From the IMG/VR virus record IMGVR_UViG_3300044684_000278, positions 1 through 64,000 of that record: a stretch of DNA of 64,000 nucleotides; one strand, written 5' to 3'. The position numbers and the translations under genes were made by a program. This document shows positions 42,805-49,703 of the stretch, piece by piece (positions within the stretch are counted from its first letter, which is position 1; every line of letters starts with the position of its first letter). Source of the DNA: a virus. The notes beneath the pieces were generated by a model. It ran no database searches and had not been told where the DNA came from. It was given only the letters and a program-made list of their open reading frames with translations.

Positions 42805-43372
42805 CTTTCTGTAATTTTTCCCTGGCAATTGTTTCTTTCTGATCACGGATGGCCAAGGCCTCTTCCAAAGTGATGGGGGTATAATTAATCATCATGGCAT
42901 CCACATTCACATACTTGTATTGGGATGGCAGGACGATAGCTCCCGGATCGTTATAGGGATAGGAGACATGTGCTTCTGCCAGTACATTCTCGTGAATGTG
43001 TGCATGGATATTGGCCCGGTAAAAGCCAATCTCAGAAGGGTGGATAGGAGCATGTGTTAAGACACAGCCCTTGTAGTCCACCATACCGGTAACACCATCC
43101 ACATACTTCAGAAGCTCAGGTACGTCCTGATACCTGTCATGGTTACCCAGGACAACGATCTTGCGTCCATTCAGACGATCCAGCTGGTAGTAATGATCTT
43201 TGGTCTCCATGGTCACGTCTCCCAGGATATAGGTAGTGTCTTTTTTATTCACCACACGATTCCAGGAGTCAATGATCTTTTCATCATGGTAGAACTCTTC
43301 ACCGAATCCACGGTGAAGAGCCATCCATTTGTGGCCCAGATGGAGACATCCGATAAAGCGGACTACACTCAT
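42788..43372 (-). CDS. Calcineurin-like phosphoesterase with altered first motif
   Basis: 194 residues from the ATG at 43372. GDVTM, VVLGNHDRY, VLTHAPIHP and the HAHIHENV segment match the small phage metallophosphoesterases. The first metal motif, normally D-x-H, reads C-L-H (Cys9, His11), so one metal ligand is lost. Without that Asp the enzyme may use a single metal or be inactive. The substrate is unknown. Confidence 0.8.
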   Translation of the reverse strand: MSVVRFIGCLHLGHKWMALHRGFGEEFYHDEKIIDSWNRVVNKKDTTYILGDVTMETKDHYYQLDRLNGRKIVVLGNHDRYQDVPELLKYVDGVTGMVDYKGCVLTHAPIHPSEIGFYRANIHAHIHENVLAEAHVSYPYNDPGAIVLPSQYKYVNVDAMMINYTPITLEEALAIRDQKETIAREKLQKDENNS

Positions 43373-43373
43373 G

Positions 43374-43754
43374 TTATACCTCCTGGTCTTTTTTGATACG
43401 TTCCTGTAATTCCTCAAGAGCTTCTCCTGCGGAAGGGATCTTACCGGCTATATAGTCGGGAGTTCCGATCACAAGGCCCTCTATTTCGGTTGCATCCTGA
43501 TCCACTACAAGGCCCCAGCCTAAAGTGAGAATGGAATGAATAAGCGTTTTATATGGGTCCGCTACAGTAAGCGCGTCTCCTGAGTCTGCAGCCTGGAGGC
43601 TCAGTTCCTTATCTGCCTGATACATGTTCAGGATAAGACAGGCTACTTCCTCACCGGATTTGCCTGTTTGTTTCATTAAGAATTCTACAAACTCTTTTGT
43701 ACTGATACCGGGTAATCCCTGGGATTCCACTTGTTCTTTGTTGATCTCTGACAT
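43374..43754 (-). CDS. Acidic helical protein of unknown function
   Basis: 126 residues, acidic. The N-terminal part (TKEFVEFLMKQTGKSGEEVA) and the end (SAGEALEELQERIKKDQEV) are helical. The final helix vaguely resembles the shared C-terminal helix of the adaptor family (ALEELQERI), but without the usual acidic pair. Function unknown. Confidence 0.5.
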   Translation of the reverse strand: MSEINKEQVESQGLPGISTKEFVEFLMKQTGKSGEEVACLILNMYQADKELSLQAADSGDALTVADPYKTLIHSILTLGWGLVVDQDATEIEGLVIGTPDYIAGKIPSAGEALEELQERIKKDQEV

Positions 43755-43758
43755 ATTC

Positions 43759-43977
43759 TTAGGGTACTTGATTTTCTTCCAGCTCCCTGCGGAGCTCTTT
43801 TTGCTGTTGCTTCTTTAAGCCATTTACCTTGGCATGATTAGGACTGCACATATAACAGCTACATGGCTTGGTCTGGTGTTTATAGCACCAGAATCCACAG
43901 GCTGGATCCAGTCCTAATCTTTTCAATCTCTTCAGATGTTTGAGTTTGGTAAGCTCTCTTCTACGGCCCTTATTCAT
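43759..43977 (-). CDS. Cys-rich basic small protein
   Basis: 72 residues: a basic N-terminus (MNKGRRRELTKLKHLKRLKR), then CGFWCYKHQTKPCSCYMC with five closely spaced cysteines and His, then a charged helix. A zinc-binding, nucleic-acid-associated protein is likely; no family recognised. The start overlaps the upstream stop. Confidence 0.58.
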   Translation of the reverse strand: MNKGRRRELTKLKHLKRLKRLGLDPACGFWCYKHQTKPCSCYMCSPNHAKVNGLKKQQQKELRRELEENQVP

Positions 43978-44233
43978 TGCTTTGCTGCCTGATTATGCTG
44001 TTGATATTGTCTTCTATAATAAATGATAACACACTGTTTAGGGTGGTATAAAACCTACAGCTACCAAACTTTAGCTTAATCTGTGAGTATTGGAACCCTG
44101 GGATCTTAGTAAGATCCTTGAATATATTATCCAGGAATAAGGTGACTTTCTCATTGTCAAATTCCAGCCCTTGGTCTTCAAAGCCAGGCTCAATAAAGCC
44201 TTTATACTTTTCATTAAACTGTGCTGCTGTCAT
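43970..44233 (-). CDS. Small protein of unknown function
   Basis: 87 residues with alternating hydrophobic and charged segments (EKVTLFLDNIFKDLTKIPGF, LNSVLSFIIEDNINSII). No metal site or membrane segment. Function unknown. Confidence 0.5.
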   Translation of the reverse strand: MTAAQFNEKYKGFIEPGFEDQGLEFDNEKVTLFLDNIFKDLTKIPGFQYSQIKLKFGSCRFYTTLNSVLSFIIEDNINSIIRQQSNE

Positions 44234-44238
44234 AACTT

Positions 44239-44997
44239 TTATCCTCTTCCTTTCTGGTCTGGGTAGAGATCTTTTACAAAGTCACTCTGGAAAATTTCTT
44301 TGGTTTTTATGTCCATCATGGTCAGCTTTCCATTCCATCCGGCACCTGTATCCAGATTGGTTACTCCACCTTTAGTAAGTGGTTTGCAATCCTGGTTCTT
44401 GTGATTGTACACTTGTGTGTGTCCAATGTAAATATGCTCCCAGCCATCCACCGATTTTAACTGCTGGCCTTCTGCACAGCTCTGTGCCTGCTTCCATAGT
44501 TCACGGTCCCAGAACAGTTCCCAGGGCTCGTTGGTAAGCTGATCATCCAGGGTTTTCTCCCGGTCAATACCAGCATGTACAAATAATACCTTACCTGTTT
44601 CAAAGTAGGGAACCTGGTCTTTTAAAAAGAAGTTCCTGTGTGTATCAGGAATATCACTTGGATGAAGGGATGCTGTAACACCCACTGCAGTACGCTGGTA
44701 ATTTTTGCCCAGGTTTCTGCAGTAAGATTCCAGAGTACCTAATCCACCCTGCTGCCAGGAAGGATGCTGACCTGTTTGCAGGAACTCAGCCCACCACTGG
44801 TCATGGTTGCCCATAATGGGAATTAGTTTCTTAATGGTTAATAATTCTTCCACGCACTCATATACCTCATTCCACCCATCTGCTACATCTCCCAGTTGAA
44901 TGAGTACGTCTTCTTCTTTATTAAACCCGGATCTTTCCAGGCATTGGACTAATGCTTTGTGGGCTCCATGGATGTCACCCATCACAAATACTTTCAT
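44239..44997 (-). CDS. PP1-type calcineurin-like phosphatase
   Basis: 252 residues with all expected metal motifs: GDIHG (Asp8, His10), GDVADGWNE (Asp37), MGNHDQW (Asn64, His65), LFVHAGI and YIGHTQVYNH. This is the layout of the phage lambda/PP1-type protein phosphatase family, which can act on phosphoproteins or nucleotides. It could reverse host phosphorylation or process nucleic-acid ends; the sequence does not decide. Confidence 0.85.
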   Translation of the reverse strand: MKVFVMGDIHGAHKALVQCLERSGFNKEEDVLIQLGDVADGWNEVYECVEELLTIKKLIPIMGNHDQWWAEFLQTGQHPSWQQGGLGTLESYCRNLGKNYQRTAVGVTASLHPSDIPDTHRNFFLKDQVPYFETGKVLFVHAGIDREKTLDDQLTNEPWELFWDRELWKQAQSCAEGQQLKSVDGWEHIYIGHTQVYNHKNQDCKPLTKGGVTNLDTGAGWNGKLTMMDIKTKEIFQSDFVKDLYPDQKGRG

Positions 44998-45015
44998 AGC
45001 AGTACGGATTATTTC

Positions 45016-45429
45016 TTAGTGTATAAAGTAGCGGAACCTATATTCCATTTTGCCAAATCCCATGTTGCCTTCCAGAGCATTTACATACATGTAAAACCGA
45101 ATTTTATAGGCATTCTTTTCCAGCATGGCCTTCATGATAGGTCTGGCCACCCGGAAGATTTCAAAAGCCCCGTTCATATAGCTTTCTCCATTAAGAGTAA
45201 CTACTATTTCATCCTGGTAGGGAAGAGAGTAACGGTCAGTCTTTACAGATGCATGGATGTCTACTTTGCCAAAGGTTTTGATCAGGCTTTTTTCAATCTT
45301 CTGCTCAAAATCCTTGATAGCATCCAGATAATCTGTCTCTACTTTTACCAGCTTTCCATTTTTGTTTTCAAACTTCTCAGTAAGAAAATCAGCTACCATT
45401 GATTTAGGCTTGGTCCTTGTTTCTGTCAT
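45016..45429 (-). CDS. Conserved small protein of unknown function
   Basis: 137 residues, helical then beta-rich (LDAIKDFEQKIEKSLIKTFG, DRYSLPYQDEIVVTLNGESY). The end FGKMEYRFRYFIH is rich in aromatic residues. The start overlaps the upstream gene by 26 bases. Function unknown. Confidence 0.52.
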   Translation of the reverse strand: MTETRTKPKSMVADFLTEKFENKNGKLVKVETDYLDAIKDFEQKIEKSLIKTFGKVDIHASVKTDRYSLPYQDEIVVTLNGESYMNGAFEIFRVARPIMKAMLEKNAYKIRFYMYVNALEGNMGFGKMEYRFRYFIH

Positions 45430-45775
45430 TGTGCTTTTTGATTGTGTTCATGATATTACTTGCCAGGAATACGGATGAACGTTTGCTGTCCTCCCAGTCC
45501 TTGATAGTCTTTTTAATATCAGTATAGAGGGCTTCCTCTTTTTTCTGGAGATCTATTTGAATAGGATCTGTTTTTCTTACAACAGCTTTATCAACTGTTA
45601 TATTCAGTCTTCCGGATTCCCAGTCAAAACCTGGATGGATCCCGGTTACATTGACATAAGATCTGCCTCCTATACTGGGATCACTGGTGACCACTACTAC
45701 ATCCAGATCATCCTGATCAAACGGGCTGTTTGCTGAGTAGTGATCAATGAATTTTTTTAGTTCACTTAGTTTCAT
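45404..45775 (-). CDS. Conserved small protein of unknown function
   Basis: 123 residues. The centre DLDVVVVTSDPSIGGRSYVN and WESGRLNITVDKAVV is beta-rich; the end (DIKKTIKDWEDSKRSSVFLA) is helical. Similar openings (LKKFI...DLDVVVxxxxPSIG) are frequent in phage proteins of unknown role. The start overlaps its neighbour by four bases. Confidence 0.52.
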   Translation of the reverse strand: MKLSELKKFIDHYSANSPFDQDDLDVVVVTSDPSIGGRSYVNVTGIHPGFDWESGRLNITVDKAVVRKTDPIQIDLQKKEEALYTDIKKTIKDWEDSKRSSVFLASNIMNTIKKHNDRNKDQA

Positions 45776-46020
45776 TTCATGATTTCATAAATCAGCTGGT
45801 CTTTGTCATACTGTTCTACCCGTACCATTAACACTGGTGCGGAGAACGTAATCTGTACTTGACCCTCTGTGGTTTCAATAATCAGTGTGTTTTTCTTAAA
45901 GGTGTTGCTCAGGAAGGTCCACTTGTTTTTAAAGTTGATAATGAATTCATCCTTTAAATTCTCCCAGTGGTTGCCTTCCATAAAGAGCAGCTCTTCACCC
46001 TTTTTAACTGTTGCTTTCAT
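45772..46020 (-). CDS. Small beta-rich protein of unknown function
   Basis: 82 residues, mostly strands (KNTLIIETTEGQVQITFSAP, VLMVRVEQYDKDQLI). Overlaps the genes on both sides. Function unknown. Confidence 0.48.
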   Translation of the reverse strand: MKATVKKGEELLFMEGNHWENLKDEFIINFKNKWTFLSNTFKKNTLIIETTEGQVQITFSAPVLMVRVEQYDKDQLIYEIMK

Positions 46021-46234
46021 CTTCTAACTGATCCAGCATTCCTACGTAATAGTCTCCCCAGTGTAACTTGTAAGGGATTTCATGCTCGGACAGGATCTCG
46101 TCTATATCCACATGACACAGGCAGTGATCCATGTCTTCGTCCAGCACCCCCGGATTTATCTTAAAGTGTTCCTCAAACTCCCTTGGAGTCTGGATCTCTT
46201 TTTCTCCTTTGTTGATTACAATTACTACACACAT
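46004..46234 (-). CDS. Small acidic protein of unknown function
   Basis: 76 residues: a short strand (MCVVIVINKGEKEI), then an acidic helical region with CLCHVDIDEILSEHEIP. The Cys/His cluster might bind metal. Function unknown. Confidence 0.48.
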   Translation of the reverse strand: MCVVIVINKGEKEIQTPREFEEHFKINPGVLDEDMDHCLCHVDIDEILSEHEIPYKLHWGDYYVGMLDQLEDESNS

Positions 46235-46240
46235 GGCTGA

Positions 46241-46531
46241 TTATTTAGCTAAGAAGCTTCTTACGGTTTTTAGTTGCATTGGTTCCTCTGAGGGTACATA
46301 GTTCACCCAGCTTTCGTAACGTCCGTTACAGCCAGGAGAAGGATGACTCTGTGTCTTTTTACACCACTGACATTCCCTTACCGGGAAGATGTGGTGTGTG
46401 ATAGAGGGTAACCCGTCTATCTGTACTCTCCGGTTTACCCGGTAGTATTTCCACCAGTGCGGACAGATGCTTTTTAAAAGCAGGACCACGATGTTAAGCA
46501 TGGCCCTGCTGATGTTTTTAATTGTCTTCAT
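46241..46531 (-). CDS. Small protein with Cys cluster
   Basis: 96 residues from the ATG at 46531. The N-terminus is weakly hydrophobic (RAMLNIVVLLLKSICPHWWK) and could be a signal or membrane segment. A CQWCKKTQSHPSPGC cluster follows, suggesting zinc or disulfide chemistry. Function unknown. The start lies inside the HNH gene end. Confidence 0.5.
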   Translation of the reverse strand: MKTIKNISRAMLNIVVLLLKSICPHWWKYYRVNRRVQIDGLPSITHHIFPVRECQWCKKTQSHPSPGCNGRYESWVNYVPSEEPMQLKTVRSFLAK

Positions 46532-46937
46532 TATCAAGTCTTGAAAGTGATAGACCCATCTGTTTGGCTTCTTCAGGGTGTGTTTCCACCCACTGATGAT
46601 GCGGCCAGCAGAGGGCTTTGAAATAACGTTTGTCAGTAAGGAAGGAGCCTATCCTCCCTTTGGCGTGATGGAGCGTAACTTCTGTGCTTGTACACCCTGG
46701 AAACTCACAGGTCTTTCCCTCCAGGAACTTGTCCCGTTTGCGTCTGTATATCTTTAGCTTTTCTTCCTGTCTTTGGCTGACGGGTCGGATCCTGACCTTT
46801 CTTACCACCGGGACTTTTTTCAGGTTCTCCGGCTTTATCCTGTTCCAGCAAAGAAGGCAATACTTCTGTCCCTGGTAGTTCTTCCAGATGAGCTTCTTTT
46901 CCAGGCAGTGGTCACAGATCTTTTCCTTGGCTCTCAT
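46518..46937 (-). CDS. HNH-type nuclease, NinG-like
   Basis: 139 residues. Two CxxC pairs near the N-terminus (CDHC, CLLC) and a C-terminal HNH-like core: CEFPGC, LHHAKGRIG, FKALCWPHHQWVETHP. The layout resembles the NinG/HNH proteins of phage recombination regions, though I cannot assign a substrate. The ATG adjoins the upstream stop. Confidence 0.72.
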   Translation of the reverse strand: MRAKEKICDHCLEKKLIWKNYQGQKYCLLCWNRIKPENLKKVPVVRKVRIRPVSQRQEEKLKIYRRKRDKFLEGKTCEFPGCTSTEVTLHHAKGRIGSFLTDKRYFKALCWPHHQWVETHPEEAKQMGLSLSRLDNEDN

Positions 46938-47473
46938 TACACTAGTTCATAGTAGTTAGCTGGAAGGACTCCTACCTCAATGAGTCTGGCCACGATCTGC
47001 TCCTTGCGGATACCCAGCTGACGGAAGGTCACTGTGCACTTATCCCAGGGATTGATAGCCTTGGGATAATGAGCCAGGGCTTTGGCAAACTCAGATCTGT
47101 GGAAGATGGTAGTAAGGAAGGATCCTATTTTTTCATGTACCAGCTGTTGCTTCCATAGGTTCAATTGATGTTGTGCCTGTTCAAACAGTTCCAGGATGGC
47201 CATCTTTTTTACATAGCTCATCTTGCGGATCTCCTCTTCAGAATAGTTCTTCAGACCATACATAGCATGGTTATAGAGCAGTTTCTGAATAGGAGTTTCA
47301 TCATGGACAACAGTCTGGTAACGAGTTTCTTTGTATTGTGTCCCACTGACCTGTAGTTCTTTCAGTGGACTGTTTTCATCATAGCTGATGCTACGAGATT
47401 TCTGGGTATCCGTGTAATAAACCTGGATCCCTAAGCTGCCTGCCATGACAGCTTTATTTGGATTGTGTTTCAT
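46937..47473 (-). CDS. Conserved protein of unknown function
   Basis: 178 residues, mainly helical (MAILELFEQAQHQLNLWKQQ, then KIGSFLTTIFHRSEFAKALA), ending QLGIRKEQIVARLIEVGVLP. The final segment resembles a helix-turn-helix. It has its own promoter region with one TCTACA site and is the first gene of its transcript. Function unknown. Confidence 0.55.
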   Translation of the reverse strand: MKHNPNKAVMAGSLGIQVYYTDTQKSRSISYDENSPLKELQVSGTQYKETRYQTVVHDETPIQKLLYNHAMYGLKNYSEEEIRKMSYVKKMAILELFEQAQHQLNLWKQQLVHEKIGSFLTTIFHRSEFAKALAHYPKAINPWDKCTVTFRQLGIRKEQIVARLIEVGVLPANYYELV

Positions 47474-47509
47474 AAAGTATCCAATTTGGAGAGGTGAAAT
47501 TAGAGATTA

Positions 47510-47515
47510 TCTACA
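47510..47515 (-). promoter_or_regulatory. TCTACA site upstream of the 47473 gene
   Basis: On the minus strand TTTATTTTGTAGATAATC, 36 bases before the start at 47473. It keeps TTTTGTAGA, but the TA of the -7 element is shifted by one base. Confidence 0.35.
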
Positions 47516-47534
47516 AAATAAACAAATGTTGGAG

Positions 47535-47570
47535 AGAAAAAAGGGGACCGGAATACCTCCAGCCCCCTTC
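47535..47570 (-). terminator. Rho-independent terminator
   Basis: On the minus strand AAGGGGG...CCCCTT encloses an imperfect inner stem (CTGGAGG / CCGG), followed by TTTTTTCTC. It ends the transcript of the 47592-48092 gene. Confidence 0.65.
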
Positions 47571-47591
47571 CAAGTAAACCAAAACACATGA

Positions 47592-48092
47592 TTACAACAC
47601 AGCTTCTCTCTGCTGTGAGGTTGTGGCCATGGTCTTCAACGCATCCATTGCGGAGAGATTGGCCAGCTCTTTCTGGGCAGCCACAGCTTCCCGTATTTCC
47701 TCAGTGTTGGTATGCGGGATGAATTCATCCACTGCATTGGGATCCTGGGTAAAGAATGTTTCCCTGAAAATAGGCTGATCTCCATAGAGACACTGCACCC
47801 CTGTCTTCCCGGCCATTTTGTAATGACGTTCCGGTTTGGTAGGATCAAATGGTTCCAGAGATTCTTTTACAATAATCCGTCCTGGGATTTCATCACCGGC
47901 ATTAAATCCTGCCTGTTTGAGTTCATCCACTTTACCCTTGATCAGGGCGGATCGTTTAGCTAACTTGAACCAGCCTCCTTCTGTGATCTGGTTCACGACC
48001 TGTTCTACACGGATGTAGCCATACTCCGGGTTGTTCTGTGATAAGCCGATAACGGCTCCCGTTTGATCTGCTGTTACTGTTACTGTGTACAT
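47592..48092 (-). CDS. Conserved protein of unknown function
   Basis: 166 residues. The first half is beta-rich (YTVTVTADQTGAVIGLSQNN, GYIRVEQVVNQITEGGWFKL) with a SALIKGKVDELKQAGF segment; the last ~40 residues are helical (EEIREAVAAQKELANLSAMD). It is bracketed by two terminators, so it is transcribed alone. This resembles small single-stranded-DNA- or virion-associated phage proteins in layout, but I cannot assign it. Confidence 0.55.
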   Translation of the reverse strand: MYTVTVTADQTGAVIGLSQNNPEYGYIRVEQVVNQITEGGWFKLAKRSALIKGKVDELKQAGFNAGDEIPGRIIVKESLEPFDPTKPERHYKMAGKTGVQCLYGDQPIFRETFFTQDPNAVDEFIPHTNTEEIREAVAAQKELANLSAMDALKTMATTSQQREAVL

Positions 48093-48124
48093 AGATCTGA
48101 TTTTTGATTTGATAAATGATTGGA

Positions 48125-48158
48125 AATAAAAAAGCCCGGACTGTCACAGCCCAGGCTT
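48125..48158 (-). terminator. Rho-independent terminator
   Basis: On the minus strand AGCCTGGGCTG-TGA-CAGTCCGGGCT forms a stem of about nine pairs followed by TTTTTTATTT. It ends the transcript of the acidic 48187-48453 gene. Confidence 0.78.
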
Positions 48159-48186
48159 CAACTATATGATTTGAAAGGTAATATGC

Positions 48187-48453
48187 TTAATCTTCGGAGA
48201 TCTCTATATCCAGATCCGGGTCGGAGAGCTTCTCTTCATCCGGGATCAGGGTGAGATCCTCAATAACCGGTTCTTCCGGCAGGTAGTAGTCTTCCACTGG
48301 TGGCATCTTGTTCAGCACAGACCCAAACCATGGGTCTTCCACTGCATCACCAGTATAATAAGCATTCAGATAGTCCAGGTCTTCATCGGACATATCCAGG
48401 TATTGTTCAAGAGAGATTTCTATAGTTCTTCCAGAGGGTAGCTGATAGATCAT
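48187..48453 (-). CDS. Acidic small protein of unknown function
   Basis: 88 residues, strongly acidic (EQYLDMSDEDLDYLNAYYTG; ending DPDLDIEISED). Such acidic phage proteins can mimic DNA or bind basic host proteins, but nothing specific is visible. It has its own upstream gap with a TCTACA site at 48488-48493. Confidence 0.55.
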   Translation of the reverse strand: MIYQLPSGRTIEISLEQYLDMSDEDLDYLNAYYTGDAVEDPWFGSVLNKMPPVEDYYLPEEPVIEDLTLIPDEEKLSDPDLDIEISED

Positions 48454-48552
48454 GGTTCATATGTTTTAGAGTTACCTAAATGTAACTTCTACAACATGAT
48501 CCGTCAATACCTCTTACTCTCTAATATGGATAATAGAGCTATAAGTGTATAA

Positions 48553-48729
48553 TTAGTGTACGGCTTCCCGTTTTTTGGAGTTCTTGGAGTACAATTTCTT
48601 CTTCCAGAACTCATTGACCTTATTGATGTGCTGCTGCTTTTCAGCCAGCTTCTGTCTCAAAACTGTGTTTTCATTCTTCAGTTTTGTGTTCTCATGCAGG
48701 ACCTCTTTACAGATGATTGCTTTTATCAT
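48553..48729 (-). CDS. 58-residue coiled-coil protein
   Basis: From the ATG at 48729 this short frame encodes MIKAIICKEVLHENTKLKNE..., a continuous heptad-like helix with leucines (TVLRQKLAEKQQHINKVNEF) and a very basic C-terminus (KKLYSKNSKKREAV). It fills a gap otherwise without a gene, directly downstream of a terminator hairpin. It may be a small DNA-binding or leucine-zipper regulator; function unknown. Confidence 0.55.
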   Translation of the reverse strand: MIKAIICKEVLHENTKLKNENTVLRQKLAEKQQHINKVNEFWKKKLYSKNSKKREAVH

Positions 48730-48740
48730 AGTCTACGCAT

Positions 48741-48769
48741 TAAAAAAGGTATGAGCCGGGCCCATACCT
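48741..48769 (-). terminator. Rho-independent terminator
   Basis: On the minus strand AGGTATG-GGCCCGGCT-CATACCT followed by TTTTTTAATG. It ends the HTH-regulator transcript; it overlaps the region just upstream of the 58-residue gene, which may need its own promoter or read-through. Confidence 0.8.
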
Positions 48770-48792
48770 CTGTTATAAATAATAGTTTAGTT

Positions 48793-49185
48793 TCAAAATC
48801 TGATTTCCATGGAGTCCTTCCCGATGTTAACGGATTTAGCCCCGTCTCCAATCTCAACTGATACTCCGTTAATGATGAATTTATACGTGCTGGTATTGTT
48901 CATGACTCCAACCACACTGGATCCGGTAGTGGATGTCCTGTTGGAGTCTGGCTTCATCTGCTCCCGGACCTTTGCTAAACTGTCTGTGGGAGAGATGGCC
49001 CCGGATGGCCTCTTGCCTTTTACAGAGGGGAACTGCAGTCCTTCCTCCCTAAACCGGTTCTTATAGTTGTGTACACTGGATACAGCAATATGGAAGTGCT
49101 GGGCAATGTCCTCAGGATATACACCCTGTACAACCATTGCTTTCATTTCTTCTACCTGATCAGTGGATAGTCTTTTGTTTGCCAT
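48793..49185 (-). CDS. Helix-turn-helix regulator beside attP
   Basis: 130 residues. Residues ~8-45 (QVEEMKAMVVQGVYPEDIAQ, then HFHIAVSSVHNYKNRF) form a transposase- or resolvase-type helix-turn-helix. The middle is Ser/Thr-rich; the end (YKFIINGVSVEIGDGAKSVN) is beta-rich and could oligomerise. It is transcribed away from the integrase, across a 518-base control region with four TGTAGA/TCTACA sites. It is the best visible candidate for a regulator of the integration/lysis choice or an excision factor; that is inference. Confidence 0.65.
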   Translation of the reverse strand: MANKRLSTDQVEEMKAMVVQGVYPEDIAQHFHIAVSSVHNYKNRFREEGLQFPSVKGKRPSGAISPTDSLAKVREQMKPDSNRTSTTGSSVVGVMNNTSTYKFIINGVSVEIGDGAKSVNIGKDSMEIRF

Positions 49186-49196
49186 GTTCTTCTTTT

Positions 49197-49389
49197 TGTA
49201 GATACGGAATCCTTGTTTCCTGTTGGTTAAGATTACAAAATTAGGCTGAATTATCCAAATATATAGTCAGGATACTGGATAACAGCTTGTTAATATCTAC
49301 AAAATGTGAGCCAAACTCATCCATTATTCTGTAGATTTTTTCTTTAGGGAAAACCACTTAACTTGGACTACAAGTAATACATTTGTAGA
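49197..49389. promoter_or_regulatory. Promoter/operator region between regulator and attP
   Basis: Contains TGTAGA at 49197-49202, TCTACA at 49296-49301, TGTAGA at 49330-49335 and TGTAGA at 49384-49389. The last is within TACATTTGTAGAAATT, a full plus-strand TAnnTTTG element pointing toward the integrase. The minus strand around 49300 also reads TTTTGTAGATATT toward the HTH regulator. No gene is visible in 49186-49703. Confidence 0.5.
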
Positions 49390-49449
49390 AATTCAGGCTT
49401 CCAGGATATAACGTATCCCAGAAACCCTTTACTTTGTCCAGCAGAATTC

Positions 49450-49636
49450 AGTGAGTAATACGTGAGTAGGTCACTTTGGTGAGTAAGAATATCAGCTTCC
49501 AGCAACGGTTTGAAGATGCGGGTTCGAGTCCCGTCCGGTCCGCTTTATAGTTCTTAAGTAGCTGATAATCAAGATATTCTTAGTCCCAAAAGTGAGTCTT
49601 TTGAGTGGTTCCAGTGAGTAATCCGTGAGTAACTCC
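49450..49636 (+). other. Probable attP: tRNA 3' end with flanking arm-type repeats
   Basis: At 49518-49542 there is a perfect tRNA T-arm (GCGGG-TTCGAGT-CCCGT) followed by the 3' acceptor strand CCGGTCC and discriminator G, with no 5' half of a tRNA. Phages that integrate into tRNA genes carry such a fragment as the attP core. Both sides carry near-identical direct repeats: CAGTGAGTAATACGTGAGTA (from 49450) and CAGTGAGTAATCCGTGAGTA (from 49614), with further GTGAGT copies near 49481 and 49590. These look like integrase arm sites. The fragment resembles tRNA-Asp of Bacteroidota, an unverified impression. Confidence 0.75.
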
Positions 49637-49703
49637 GGATTGATGAAAAAATCTACTCACTGAATCCGCTGAAACCCAAGCCAGGATTCAATCACATAAG
49701 ACT

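Noticed and set aside
49500-49545. A complete tRNA gene beside the integrase
   Set aside because: Only the T-arm and 3' acceptor strand are present; no D-arm or 5' acceptor strand (GGACCGG) lies upstream, so it is an attachment core.
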